Source of the DNA: JAFGTP01 sp964472715
GTDB lineage: Bacteria; Fidelibacterota; UBA2242; JAFGTP01
NCBI GenBank assembly: GCA_964472715.1
Contig: CAYYMT010000002.1
Span: forward strand, 1-64,000
Reading direction: 5' to 3'
Length of the DNA: 64,000 nucleotides
The notes under the pieces were generated by a model, which saw only the letters and a list, made by a program, of their open reading frames with translations, ran no database searches and had not been told where the DNA came from. Both the position numbers and the translations under genes were made by a program. Of this stretch, positions 1-8,984 are shown piece by piece. Numbering within the stretch: the stretch's first letter is position 1; each line of letters starts with the position of its first letter.

Positions 1-2003
1 GTGGATTCTAATTTTTTGGTGCCAATATTGGACGTCAAAATAATTATTGTATTTTTGAAATCGATTTTACGTCCGTAATTATCTGTTATATTACCTTCGT
101 CAAAAATCTGTAATAGCACATTAAATACATCAGGGTGAGCTTTTTCAATTTCGTCAAAAAGCACCACAGAATAGGGGTTTTTCCGGACCCGTTCAGTTAA
201 TTCACCGGCGTCTTCATAACCGACATATCCCGGGGGAGCGCCAACCATTTTGGAGACAGCAAACTTTTCCATGTACTCGGACATATCAATTTTTATCAGT
301 GCATCTTCCCGGGTAAAAAGATAACGGGATAATACTTTGGCCAATTCTGTTTTGCCAACTCCTGTAGGTCCCAGAAATAAAAAGGTACCGATTGGCCTTG
401 ACGGGTCTTTTAAACCGGCGCGGGATCGACGGATCGCTTTGGCCAGGATTTTTATTGACTCATTTTGTCCGATTATCTCCTGGCGGAGATTTTCTTCCAT
501 CTTGATGAGTTTTTCATTTTCCGTTTCCATAACTTTATTGACAGGAATACCTGTCATCATAGTCACAATGTCTGCCATATCTTCAGATGACACCTGCACC
601 GGATTGTTTTGGCTGGTGATATTCCATTTATTTTTGGCGAGTTCCAGTTTTTCAGTCAGCTGTTTTTCTTCATCCCGTAACAAGGCTGCTTTTTCAAAAT
701 TCTGATCCCTGACAACCGCTTCTTTCTGTCCGACAATATCATTTAGTTCTTCTTCGATGTGCATAACTTCTTCAGGTACGATGACTTCTTTGATGTGTAC
801 CTTGGAACCAGCTTCATCCATAACATCAATTGCTTTATCAGGTAAATAATTATTGGTAATGTATTTATGACTTAATTCAACGGCGGTATAAAGGGCTTCA
901 TCAGAGTATTTTACGCCATGATGATCTTCATATCTTTTTCTTAATCCTTTTAAGATGTCCAGGGTTTCCTGGAATGACGTCTGTTTGACCCGCACTTCCT
1001 GAAACCTTCTGTCCAGTGCGCCGTCTTTTTCAATATTTTTCCGATATTCATCCAGAGTGGTGGCACCGATACATTGTATATTACCCCGCGCCAGGGCCGG
1101 TTTAAAAATATTTGAGGCATCCAGAGAAGTTCCGGCACCACCGGCGCCGACAATTGTGTGAATTTCATCGATAAATAAAATGGTATCTTCGATTTGCTGA
1201 AGTTCATTCATGATCTTTTTCATGCGCTCTTCAAACTGTCCTCGATATTTGGTGCCGGCTACTATGGCAGCCAAATCCAGGGCAACTAATCGCTTGTTAT
1301 GCAGTAGCCGTGGTACTTTTTTGCTGACAATTCTCAGTGCCAGACCTTCAACAATAGCGGTTTTACCGACTCCCGGTTCGCCGATCAGAACCGGATTATT
1401 TTTTTTGCGGCGGGAAAGAATCTGGACCATTCGTTCAATTTCTTTTTCACGGCCAATCACCGGATCCAGTTGCTCCTTTCTGGCCAGTTCAGTCAAATCC
1501 TGGGAAAAGTGGTCCAGGGCGGGAGTTTTACTTTTCTTACTTTTAGGTTGTTTCGATTCTTCACGAATTCCCCCCAAATCCTTTTTCACAGCGTCGCGAA
1601 AGTTTTGGTAATTAATTCCAAACTCTGCTAAAGTTTGGGCCGCAATTCCTTCATTGGTTTGTAAAATGGAAAGCACAATATGCTCATCCCGTATAATATC
1701 AGAGTGCAGCAACTGCGCTTCACGATAGGTGTTGCGCAGTACTTTTTCCACGCCTTTATTCAAGGGAAGTGATCCGATAATCCGCCCGCCCCGGGCAGTA
1801 TCGGCATACTCTTCCAACGCCATGATCATATCCTTAAGTTCAAATTCAAAGGAATTCAAACTCTGGAGCGCGGTAGAATCAGTTGAGTTCAAAATAGCCA
1901 GCAATACATGCTCAGAACCAACAGTATTGTTTTCCAGTCGCGACGCCTCTTCACGGGCCGCTAAAATGATTTCCTGTATTCGTTTTGAATAATTTTTTTT
2001 CAT
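1..2003 (-). CDS. clpC: ClpC-type AAA+ unfoldase, C-terminus cut by window edge
   Basis: Hsp100/Clp unfoldase that feeds proteins to the ClpP peptidase in the cytoplasm. The reading frame is open from the ATG at 2003 to the window edge, about 667 codons of the roughly 810-850 usual for ClpC. Seen in order: a duplicated Clp_N domain (residues 1-145), a first AAA module with Walker A GEPGVGKTA near residue 208 and an FIDEIHT Walker B, a UVR-like middle segment (QNFEKAALLRDEE, near 430) typical of ClpC rather than ClpB, and a second Walker A GPTGVGKT near 543 with the VLFDEIEKAHPDVF box. The end of the second AAA module and the C-terminal D2 domain lie outside. It starts 22 nt after lolD, so it is probably the last gene of that run. 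The middle segment separates it from ClpB, which has a long coiled-coil insert. Confidence 0.95.
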   Translation of the reverse strand, partial: MKKNYSKRIQEIILAAREEASRLENNTVGSEHVLLAILNSTDSTALQSLNSFEFELKDMIMALEEYADTARGGRIIGSLPLNKGVEKVLRNTYREAQLLHSDIIRDEHIVLSILQTNEGIAAQTLAEFGINYQNFRDAVKKDLGGIREESKQPKSKKSKTPALDHFSQDLTELARKEQLDPVIGREKEIERMVQILSRRKKNNPVLIGEPGVGKTAIVEGLALRIVSKKVPRLLHNKRLVALDLAAIVAGTKYRGQFEERMKKIMNELQQIEDTILFIDEIHTIVGAGGAGTSLDASNIFKPALARGNIQCIGATTLDEYRKNIEKDGALDRRFQEVRVKQTSFQETLDILKGLRKRYEDHHGVKYSDEALYTAVELSHKYITNNYLPDKAIDVMDEAGSKVHIKEVIVPEEVMHIEEELNDIVGQKEAVVRDQNFEKAALLRDEEKQLTEKLELAKNKWNITSQNNPVQVSSEDMADIVTMMTGIPVNKVMETENEKLIKMEENLRQEIIGQNESIKILAKAIRRSRAGLKDPSRPIGTFLFLGPTGVGKTELAKVLSRYLFTREDALIKIDMSEYMEKFAVSKMVGAPPGYVGYEDAGELTERVRKNPYSVVLFDEIEKAHPDVFNVLLQIFDEGNITDNYGRKIDFKNTIIILTSNIGTKKLES

Positions 2004-2025
2004 AAGTAATTATATCTCTATTTTT

Positions 2026-2718
2026 TTAGTTTACTTCAATTGACAAGTGTTTATCTTCCATGTGTAAAACTTTTTCAGTTCTTTGAGCGATTTCAGGATT
2101 ATGGGTTGCAATAATGAAAGTATTCCCAAAATCCTCATTCAATTTCAATAATAAATCTACAAGATTTTTACTGTTTTTCAAATCAAGATTCCCGGAAGGT
2201 TCATCAGCCAGGATAACTTTGGGATTATTGATCAGGGCCCTGGCAACGGCAATACGCTGCCTTTCTCCACCTGACATCTCCGACGGTTTATGGGTCATGC
2301 GATGAGCCATGCCGACTTTTTCTAAAATTTCTCTGGCCCGGTCTTCGGTATCATCGGATTTATTCTTATAGACCATGCTGGGTAACAGGACATTTTCCAG
2401 CGCGGTGAATTCCGGCAACAGGTGATGAAACTGGAATACAAAGCCAATGGCTTCATTTCTGAAGCGCGCTTTTTCCACATTCGACAGAGCAAAGGGGTCA
2501 ATACCATTGTAAAATACTTCTCCCGCATCCGGTTTGTCCAGTGTTCCCAATATATTGAGAAGTGTGGATTTGCCAATTCCCGACGGTCCCATTAAAGCCA
2601 CAAAATCACCCCGGTTTAAAACAAAACTGATATTTTCAAACACAGTAATATTATTTTCTTTGCTGAAATATTGTTTTTTTAAATTTTTTACTTCCAATAC
2701 TTTGGTGTTATTTTTCAT
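2026..2718 (-). CDS. lolD: LolD lipoprotein-release ABC ATPase
   Basis: ATPase subunit of the inner-membrane LolCDE-type complex that extracts mature lipoproteins from the inner membrane and hands them to the periplasmic carrier. The 230-residue protein has Walker A GPSGIGKST at residues 44-52, an ABC signature MSGGERQR near 148-155, Walker B VILADEPSG near 168-175 and a switch histidine in IIATHNPE. Its length is typical of LolD/MacB-type ATPases. The start overlaps the end of the upstream permease gene by 11 nt, which suggests translational coupling, and the two genes upstream encode LolC/E-like permeases, so the Lol assignment is favoured over MacB. Downstream it is followed by clpC after 22 nt. 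Confidence 0.93.
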   Translation of the reverse strand: MKNNTKVLEVKNLKKQYFSKENNITVFENISFVLNRGDFVALMGPSGIGKSTLLNILGTLDKPDAGEVFYNGIDPFALSNVEKARFRNEAIGFVFQFHHLLPEFTALENVLLPSMVYKNKSDDTEDRAREILEKVGMAHRMTHKPSEMSGGERQRIAVARALINNPKVILADEPSGNLDLKNSKNLVDLLLKLNEDFGNTFIIATHNPEIAQRTEKVLHMEDKHLSIEVN

Positions 2719-3928
2719 ATCTGATCGCTTCCAGTGGCAAAAGTTGACTGATTTTGTAAGCCGGGTATATAGTTCCCAGAAATATCAATATTATGCCGGT
2801 AATGATAATTAAAAACAAATCAAGAAAATAAAGTTTAACCGGCAGATAGGGAATAAAATAGACCGGCGGCAAAGGAATGAAGTTGTATTTTGCCTGTAGA
2901 ATTATAATTGTCAATGACAAAAATAAACCGGCAATCATACCGATCAAACCGGTGATCATGCCCAAACGGGTAAAAATCTTTCTTAACTGGGTATTATTTA
3001 CACCTAAGGCCTGCAGCATTCCAATCTCTCTTATCTTCTCCATGACCAGCATGACCAAGGAACTGGTCAAATTAAAAACAGCAACAAATATAATTAAACT
3101 AAGGGCAATAAACGTTCCATACTTTTCCAGTTTCATAGCGCCAAATAAAGTCTGGTGCAACTCCTCCCAACTTTTTATATCAGCGTCCCGGAAATTTATT
3201 GTTTTTAATGCGGACATCATTTTTCCGGCTCGTTTATAGTCCTTAAATTTAACATTGATTTCCGTATAATTGTTCCCTTTACGAAATATTCGCTGCCCTT
3301 GTGAGAGGTCAATAAATGCCACATTATCATCATAATCAAACAAATCCAGCCGGAATACACCGGTGAGGACAAATTGACCGACATAAGGAATGTTAAAAGT
3401 ACTACCGATTTTCAGCGGATTGACCACATTCACTGTATCACCAATATAAAGCCCCATCTTGTCCACCAGCCGGTATCCCATAATAATACCCGGTAATTCG
3501 CTGACAGGGGAATTCAGGTAATTCCCGCCACGGACAAAGAGCGACTCCCCGAACATCTCTTCCCTGGCAACGGAATCAACAGCTTTAATTTTGACGACAG
3601 CATCCTTGTGATCATTGGTCAAAATCGATTTGCTTGTCACAGCCGGATGAACACTTAATTTTTTTTCTTCACGAAATTTCGTTTGAATGGCTTTCACATC
3701 ATCCGGGTTGAGCTGATTTCCTATAATTTTTACATGAGATTCAAAATCAATCAGTCGCCGGCTGATCTCATTTTCAAAGCCATTTAATACTGCCACTGCC
3801 AAAATCATGGCAAAAATTCCAATTGCAACCCCCACAATAGAGACCCAGGAAGTGAAGGATATCAATCCGGTTTGTTTCTTGGAGAAAAAATACCTGAAAG
3901 CAACCATGTTGATAAATTTTTTATTCAT
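2708..3928 (-). CDS. LolC/LolE-family permease (second copy)
   Basis: Membrane subunit of a lipoprotein-releasing ABC transporter. The 406 residues have the LolC/E layout: one N-terminal membrane helix (SWVSIVGVAIGIFAMILAVA, about 28-47), a large periplasmic MacB_PCD-like domain (about 50-270), then three C-terminal helices in an FtsX domain (about 275-395). The ending YPAYKISQLLPLEAIRYEK is the conserved FtsX-family tail. It overlaps the permease upstream by 8 nt and lolD downstream by 11 nt, so the three are one translational unit. With two homologous but different permeases the complex is likely a LolC/LolE heterodimer; which is C and which is E cannot be decided here. Confidence 0.9.
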   Translation of the reverse strand: MNKKFINMVAFRYFFSKKQTGLISFTSWVSIVGVAIGIFAMILAVAVLNGFENEISRRLIDFESHVKIIGNQLNPDDVKAIQTKFREEKKLSVHPAVTSKSILTNDHKDAVVKIKAVDSVAREEMFGESLFVRGGNYLNSPVSELPGIIMGYRLVDKMGLYIGDTVNVVNPLKIGSTFNIPYVGQFVLTGVFRLDLFDYDDNVAFIDLSQGQRIFRKGNNYTEINVKFKDYKRAGKMMSALKTINFRDADIKSWEELHQTLFGAMKLEKYGTFIALSLIIFVAVFNLTSSLVMLVMEKIREIGMLQALGVNNTQLRKIFTRLGMITGLIGMIAGLFLSLTIIILQAKYNFIPLPPVYFIPYLPVKLYFLDLFLIIITGIILIFLGTIYPAYKISQLLPLEAIRYEK

Positions 3929-5141
3929 AACGAATTGCCTCCACCGGTTCCAGTCTTGTCGCTTTATAGGCGGGATAAATTGTTGCCATCAGACAAAAAA
4001 ACAAAGCGCCGGCGCCAATATATAAAAAATTCCAGGCATTGAGGAGAATCGGTAAATTCTGCATAAAATAAACATCTTCAGGAATCGAAATAATTCCAAA
4101 TTTTTGTTGTAACCACGTAATTCCAAGCGCCAATAAATACCCGCATCCAATGCCTGTAAGTCCAATCAGCATTGATTCAATCACAAATATTTTCAATATC
4201 TGGTTGTTGTTCACGCCGTAACTTTTCAAAATACCGATATCTTTTGTTTTTTCGATTACGATCATCATCAGGGAACTGACAATATTGAAAATAGCGACCA
4301 AACTGATCAGGCCGAAGATCAAAATAACCGGCAAGCGCTGGACTCTCAGCCATTCGAACAGATTAGCGTGCATATCATTCATACTTCTGGCATTATAGGG
4401 AAATCCCAGGCTTTCATCAATATCCGCTGCGATTTGATCAGCTTTATCCGGATCGCTTAACATAATTTGATAGCCGGATATTTCATCTCCAATTTGAAAT
4501 AATTCTTTTGTGGCCTGCAAACTGGTATAAACAAAAATATCATCGTAGTCGGAAATTCCGGAATCATACAAACCGGTTACCACAAAAACGCCGATTTTTG
4601 GCCGGCGGCCAACTCCCCTGGCACCATGAATAACGAAGAGATAGACTTCATCGCCAATCGCCAATTCCAGTTTATTAGCCAGTTTTTCACCCATCAGGAG
4701 GCCGGGATTATCATCGTCCGTCTTAAAATTAGCCTGCCCTTTGGAAATGAAACGCTCAATATTAATAGTATGACCAATTTGTTCATGATCAATTCCTTCA
4801 ACAATGACCCCATCGGTGAGATTTTTATTACGAATGATGACATGGCGCTGAATATAGGGAACGATGTGGGTTATTTCCGGATATGACTCTAATTGCTCCT
4901 CTACTTTCCGGGCGGAATCCAGTGAGGCCGAATACATCAGATTGAGACGAATGTGGGCGTCAAAGTCCACTAATTTGGACTTGAGTTCCTTTTCGAAACC
5001 GTTAAGTATGGAAATGGTTAATATTAAAGCAGCGACACCCACGCTGAGTCCGATCACAGAAAAAATACTGATAAAACTGATAAATCCGATTTTGTGATGG
5101 CCAAGTAAATGTCGCTTTGCAATATAATAGGATATATTCAT
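3921..5141 (-). CDS. LolC/LolE-family permease (first copy)
   Basis: Partner permease of the lipoprotein-release transporter, also 406 residues, with the same topology as its neighbour: an N-terminal helix (about 20-45), a periplasmic domain, and three C-terminal helices with an FtsX domain ending in YPAYKATRLEPVEAIRYE. The short stretch ILNGFEKELKSKLVDFDAHI after the first helix is typical of the LolC/E family and aligns with ILNGFENEISRRLIDFESHV in the downstream copy, so the pair arose by duplication. The gene follows lysS by 14 nt and overlaps the next permease by 8 nt. Role by family; substrate release in this organism is inferred. Confidence 0.9.
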   Translation of the reverse strand: MNISYYIAKRHLLGHHKIGFISFISIFSVIGLSVGVAALILTISILNGFEKELKSKLVDFDAHIRLNLMYSASLDSARKVEEQLESYPEITHIVPYIQRHVIIRNKNLTDGVIVEGIDHEQIGHTINIERFISKGQANFKTDDDNPGLLMGEKLANKLELAIGDEVYLFVIHGARGVGRRPKIGVFVVTGLYDSGISDYDDIFVYTSLQATKELFQIGDEISGYQIMLSDPDKADQIAADIDESLGFPYNARSMNDMHANLFEWLRVQRLPVILIFGLISLVAIFNIVSSLMMIVIEKTKDIGILKSYGVNNNQILKIFVIESMLIGLTGIGCGYLLALGITWLQQKFGIISIPEDVYFMQNLPILLNAWNFLYIGAGALFFCLMATIYPAYKATRLEPVEAIRYE

Positions 5142-5155
5142 TGCTTTTATCTGAA

Positions 5156-6652
5156 TTATGTCTTCATTTGCGGGAACAGCAGTACATCACGAATTGTTTT
5201 CTGGTTTGTAAATAACATGGTCAGGCGATCAATTCCAATACCCACACCACCGGTTGGCGGCATGCCGTATTCCATGGCCTGAATAAAATCCTTATCATAA
5301 GTTTGCGCCTCTTCGTCACCTTCCAGCCCCAGTCGTTCCTGGTTCCGCAGGCGCTCTTCCTGATCTATCGGGTCATTCAGTTCGCTAAAGGCATTGGAAA
5401 ATTCCTTGGCACCGATAAACAGTTCAAATCGTTCCACAATTCGGTCGGAACCGTCCCGTTTTAATTTTGCTAACGGCGAAATAGCTTTTGGAAAATCGAT
5501 CACAAAGGTCGGCTGAATCAATTTCGGTTCCACAAATTGATCAAAAAGATATTCTATATAATTACCATAGTGATCTTTGTCACCGGTCTTAATGCCTTTG
5601 GATTCACAGACCTTTTTCATTTCCGCCTCATCGGCTTCACTCAGATCAATGCCAACATATTCTTCCAGCAGATCAAACATGGTTTTACGGGCAAAGGTCT
5701 TTTTAAAATCAATGGTTTCGCCTTCGTAAGTGAACTCATATTCACCCAGTTGGTCGCAAATATGCTTGAACATTTTTTCAACGAAATCCATCATATAGTT
5801 GTAGTCCACAAAGGTCTCATAAAATTCCAGCAATGTAAATTCCGGATTATGGTTTCTGTCAATACCTTCATTGCGAAAGTTCTTCGACATTTCAAACACC
5901 TTGTCAAAACCGCCGATAATACATCTTTTCAAATAGAGTTCATCGGAAACTCTCAGAAAAAACTCCCTGTTCAGTGCATTATAATGGGTTCTGAAGGGCC
6001 GGGCCGAAGCGCCGCCGTAAAGGGTTTGCAGGATCGGTGTTTCCACTTCCAGATAGCCATTGTCGATCAGAAAATTTCGCACCCAGGTCATGATCTTGCT
6101 TCGGGTTTCAAAAACCTTGCGGGAATCGGGATTCACGATCAGATCGAGATAACGCTGACGGTAGCGCTGTTCTTTATCGGAAAAAGCATCATAAACCTTA
6201 CCCTCTTTTTCTTTAACTACAGGGAGCGGACGGATACTTTTTGACAGAATTGTCAATTCCTCAACAAAAATGGTGATCTGACCGGTGCGGGTTTCAGTGA
6301 CAGTACCGGCCACGCCAATAATATCTCCCAGATCCAAAAGTTTGAAAACCTGGTATTGCTCTTCACCCAGTTTTTTTTGCTGGAAAAAGACCTGGATTTT
6401 TCCCTGTGAATCCTGAAGGTCACAAAAATTGGCCTTGCCCATCTGCCTGATAGCAGTCAGACGTCCGGCCACACGCACAACCGTCTTATCCTTTATTTCT
6501 TCGTAATTATCAAGGATCTGCCGTGTAAAATGAGTTCTGTTATATTCATAGGGAAAAGGATTGATCCCCATTTCTCTGAGTTTTTCAATTTTATCTTTTC
6601 TGACATTAATTATTTCGGTTAAAGATTTACCCATCGATTCGGTATTACTCAA
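5156..6652 (-). CDS. lysS: Lysyl-tRNA synthetase, class II
   Basis: Charges tRNA-Lys with lysine using ATP in the cytoplasm. The 498-residue length matches bacterial LysS. An N-terminal OB-fold anticodon-binding domain (about 55-150, starting VRVAGRLTAIRQMGKANFCD) precedes the class II catalytic core: motif 2 in FRNEGIDRNHNPEFTLLEFYE (about 260-280) and motif 3 in GGVGIGIDRLTMLF near the C-terminus (about 468-481). These include the lysine-specific residues of the family. The gene begins 1 nt after the prfB stop, so prfB and lysS are probably co-transcribed, an arrangement also seen in other bacteria. No internal stops or gaps. Confidence 0.97.
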   Translation of the reverse strand: MSNTESMGKSLTEIINVRKDKIEKLREMGINPFPYEYNRTHFTRQILDNYEEIKDKTVVRVAGRLTAIRQMGKANFCDLQDSQGKIQVFFQQKKLGEEQYQVFKLLDLGDIIGVAGTVTETRTGQITIFVEELTILSKSIRPLPVVKEKEGKVYDAFSDKEQRYRQRYLDLIVNPDSRKVFETRSKIMTWVRNFLIDNGYLEVETPILQTLYGGASARPFRTHYNALNREFFLRVSDELYLKRCIIGGFDKVFEMSKNFRNEGIDRNHNPEFTLLEFYETFVDYNYMMDFVEKMFKHICDQLGEYEFTYEGETIDFKKTFARKTMFDLLEEYVGIDLSEADEAEMKKVCESKGIKTGDKDHYGNYIEYLFDQFVEPKLIQPTFVIDFPKAISPLAKLKRDGSDRIVERFELFIGAKEFSNAFSELNDPIDQEERLRNQERLGLEGDEEAQTYDKDFIQAMEYGMPPTGGVGIGIDRLTMLFTNQKTIRDVLLFPQMKT

Positions 6653-6653
6653 T

Positions 6654-7761
6654 TTATTTTCTCCTTTTTGCTTGCATGATTAAATATGCATCAATAAAGT
6701 CGTCGATATTTCCATCCATGACAGCCTGTATGTTTCCGGTACTGAGATTAGTCCTGTGGTCTTTTACCATTGTGTAGGGCTGAAACACATAGGAACGGAT
6801 CTGATGTCCCCAGCCAATGTCAGTTTTAGTCTCTTCCACCTTATTTTTTTCTTTTTCCAGTTCTTCTTTGTGATGCTGGTAAAGACGCGCTTTCAATAAT
6901 TTCATGGCGCTTTCTTTATTTTTATGCTGCGACCTTTCATTCTGACACTGAACAACAATATTAGTGGGGAGATGTGTAATTCTGATAGCAGAATCGGTTT
7001 TATTCACATGCTGGCCACCAGCGCCACTGGCCCGGTATGTATCAATGCGCAGATCCTGGGAATTGATCTCAACCTCAATCGTATCATCCACCTCGGGATA
7101 AACAAAAACCGATGCAAAGGAGGTATGCCGTCTTGCATTGGAATCAAAGGGAGATATTCGCACCAACCGGTGAATTCCAGCTTCGGCTTTCAGGTAGCCA
7201 TAGGCATAATCTCCTTTTATCTCAACGGTAACATCTTTGATACCGGCCTCATCGCCTTTTAGCAGGTCAATAACTTTGGCTTTCATACCGGATTGCTCGA
7301 CATACCGCAAATACATCCGTAATAGCATGTCAGCCCAGTCCTGGGATTCCGTACCTCCGGCGCCGGGGTGAATTGTCAAAATGGCATTTTTGTCATCATC
7401 TTCCCCATTCAACATACTTTTCAGATTGAGTTTTTCAACTTTTTTGGTCAAGGGGATGAGAATATTTTCCACTTCCTGCAAAAGTTCGTCATCATCTTCC
7501 ATTTCTGACAACTCATAAAACTCAATGGCATCATTCAGTTGTTTTTTGACACTATCATATTCTTTGATGGTATCTTCAAATTTACTGATCTTGCTGGTGA
7601 TCTTCTGCGCTTTTGAAGGATCATTCCAAAAATTTTCGTCAGTTGTTAAAGACCTTAGACCTTGCAGTTCCTTTTTCTTAGTTTCGACGTCAAAGAAACC
7701 TCCGCAAATCTTCCACCTGAGGCTTTAATGTCTCAATTGTCTGTTTAATATCCAGTTCCAT
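6654..7761 (-). CDS. prfB: Peptide chain release factor 2, with programmed +1 frameshift
   Basis: Release factor that reads UGA and UAA and triggers hydrolysis of peptidyl-tRNA. The gene is in two frames. Codons 1-23 run from the ATG at 7761 (MELDIKQTIETLKPQVEDL...) to CTT, followed by an in-frame TGA at 7692-7690; a +1 shift at CTT-TGA-C continues with DVETKKKELQGLRSL and joins the long downstream frame, giving about 368 residues, the usual RF2 length. The downstream frame shows the SPF anticodon-mimic tripeptide (RISPFDSNARR), which marks RF2 rather than RF1, and the catalytic GGQ (SGAGGQHVNKTDSA). A naive gene caller would start at the internal ATG at 7511 and lose about 83 residues. The gene lies between the Lrp-family gene and lysS, all on one strand. 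Control is autoregulatory: scarce RF2 lets the ribosome pause at UGA and shift. Confidence 0.96.
7689..7704 (-). promoter_or_regulatory. RF2 recoding site (SD-like element plus CTT-TGA-C slip)
   Basis: Read on the minus strand, the site is CGGAGG, then TTT, then CTTTGAC. It has an internal Shine-Dalgarno-like GGAGG 3 nt upstream of the slippery CTT codon, a UGA stop in the zero frame, and C as the following base. This is the same architecture as the well-known bacterial prfB frameshift cassette. The frame before and after both encode RF2 sequence, so this is not a sequencing error. Confidence 0.95.
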
Positions 7762-7768
7762 TTTGACC

Positions 7769-8236
7769 TTATTTAATTAAATCTTCCGAGGGCAATAAGG
7801 AGGAAAATTCTTTGTAACTGGAGAGAGCAATATAAGTTCTGGTCTGCAACACACCATCCCAGGATTGAATATCAGACAGTAATTTTTCCAGTGTCATGGT
7901 GTTTTGTGTCTGAATTTTTAAAAGATGCGATCCTTCGCCGGTAATGGAGTGACATTCGATGATATCACTGACTTTATGAGTGTTATCTACAAAACTGTTA
8001 TAATTTTTTGACGGAGTTGTAATGACAAAAACAAAGGCTGTCACCTCTTTACCGATTTTAGAGTTGTTTACCTTGGCGTGATATCCGCTGATAATGCCTT
8101 TCTGCTCCAGTTTTCGCATTCTTTCACTGACCGCCGGAATTGTTAATCCCACCTGTTCAGCGATTTTATTTCTTTGAATTCTTCCTTCTCTCTGCAAAAT
8201 ATCCAAAATTTGAACATCGATTTTATCCATCTTCAA
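7769..8236 (-). CDS. Lrp/AsnC-family transcriptional regulator
   Basis: DNA-binding regulator of the feast/famine family, 155 residues. The N-terminal AsnC-type winged HTH spans about 5-60 (QILDILQREGRIQRNKIAEQ, then TIPAVSERMRKLEQKGIISGYHAKV), followed by a RAM ligand-binding and oligomerisation domain (about 65-145) with the GEGSHLLKI segment in the usual position for the conserved Gly-rich turn. Typical members sense amino acids. It lies 7 nt upstream of prfB and 35 nt downstream of the SLBB gene, on the same strand. The target genes and ligand cannot be told from the sequence. Confidence 0.92.
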   Translation of the reverse strand: MKMDKIDVQILDILQREGRIQRNKIAEQVGLTIPAVSERMRKLEQKGIISGYHAKVNNSKIGKEVTAFVFVITTPSKNYNSFVDNTHKVSDIIECHSITGEGSHLLKIQTQNTMTLEKLLSDIQSWDGVLQTRTYIALSSYKEFSSLLPSEDLIK

Positions 8237-8271
8237 TTGAACTCCTGTTCTTTATTTTTGATTAAATTTAT

Positions 8272-8790
8272 TTAAGTAATCCATGAATAAATCAAGATAC
8301 TCACGGACACAATATTTAATACATTTAAAATTTTTGGTAAATTATCAAAAAACTGACGATTTTTTGTTTTCGGAATGATTATTACCATATCATTCCCGAT
8401 TTTTGGTTCAGTTCGAAATTTACCTTTTTGCAGGAAATACTCCAAATTAATAATTTGTTGAAGTATCTTTTCATTACTTTTTAAATTTTGAACTTCCCCA
8501 ATTAATTCGATTTTACTCAAATCAGCCGAGGCTTTAGGCCCGCCGGCCAGAGAAATAATGTCCACCAGGCCGGCATATTCCGGCACAATATAAACGCCGG
8601 GATTATGAATTTCACCCCAAATACTGATTTTGTGATTTTCATTATTTAAAAAAGCAGAATCCCGCCGGGCAACCACTTCAAAACCTCTCACCTGCGGTGT
8701 AAAATTATTTGACTGCCCCTGTTGACCGAACAATACCTTCAAAAATATTATACAGCAAAGGATTGTTTTATATAGATTTTTCTTATTCAT
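8272..8790 (-). CDS. SLBB-domain exported protein with C-terminal anchor
   Basis: A small envelope protein of about 172 residues. It has an N-terminal signal-like helix (LYKTILCCIIFLKVLFGQ), a single SLBB/beta-grasp module (SIWGEIHNPGVYIVPEYAGL, then DIISLAGGPKASADLS, about 60-105), and a hydrophobic C-terminal helix (ILNVLNIVSVSILIYSWI). SLBB domains occur in polysaccharide export and ComEA-type proteins and bind glycans or DNA. It lacks the N-terminal Poly_export domain of Wza-type channels, so it is not a full exporter. The start is taken at the ATG 8790; a TTG at 8796 is also possible. It lies downstream of cdaA after a 190-nt gap. Function unknown; an envelope-binding role is only inferred. 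Confidence 0.75.
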   Translation of the reverse strand: MNKKNLYKTILCCIIFLKVLFGQQGQSNNFTPQVRGFEVVARRDSAFLNNENHKISIWGEIHNPGVYIVPEYAGLVDIISLAGGPKASADLSKIELIGEVQNLKSNEKILQQIINLEYFLQKGKFRTEPKIGNDMVIIIPKTKNRQFFDNLPKILNVLNIVSVSILIYSWIT

Positions 8791-8984
8791 TTCCAATAAT
8801 CAATATTTCTAAATAAATTAAAACAGTCAACACGGTTAATTCATAATTCGTAACCTTTACAAAAAGCCTCATAATTTCAACTTTAAAAGACAAATTTGCA
8901 ACCATCTTATGAAGATAATTTTTTATGCCATAGCAAAATTTCAATAATTTAACTAACCAACTGAACAAAAGTGTCTTAATTAAA

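Noticed and set aside
5537..6244. A 235-residue plus-strand frame opposite lysS
   Set aside because: It lies wholly within the well-supported lysS gene, reads antisense to it, and has no conserved features.
7690..7692. In-frame TGA in prfB as a sign of a pseudogene
   Set aside because: The stop is part of the conserved CTT-TGA-C recoding site with an upstream SD-like element, and both flanking frames encode RF2.
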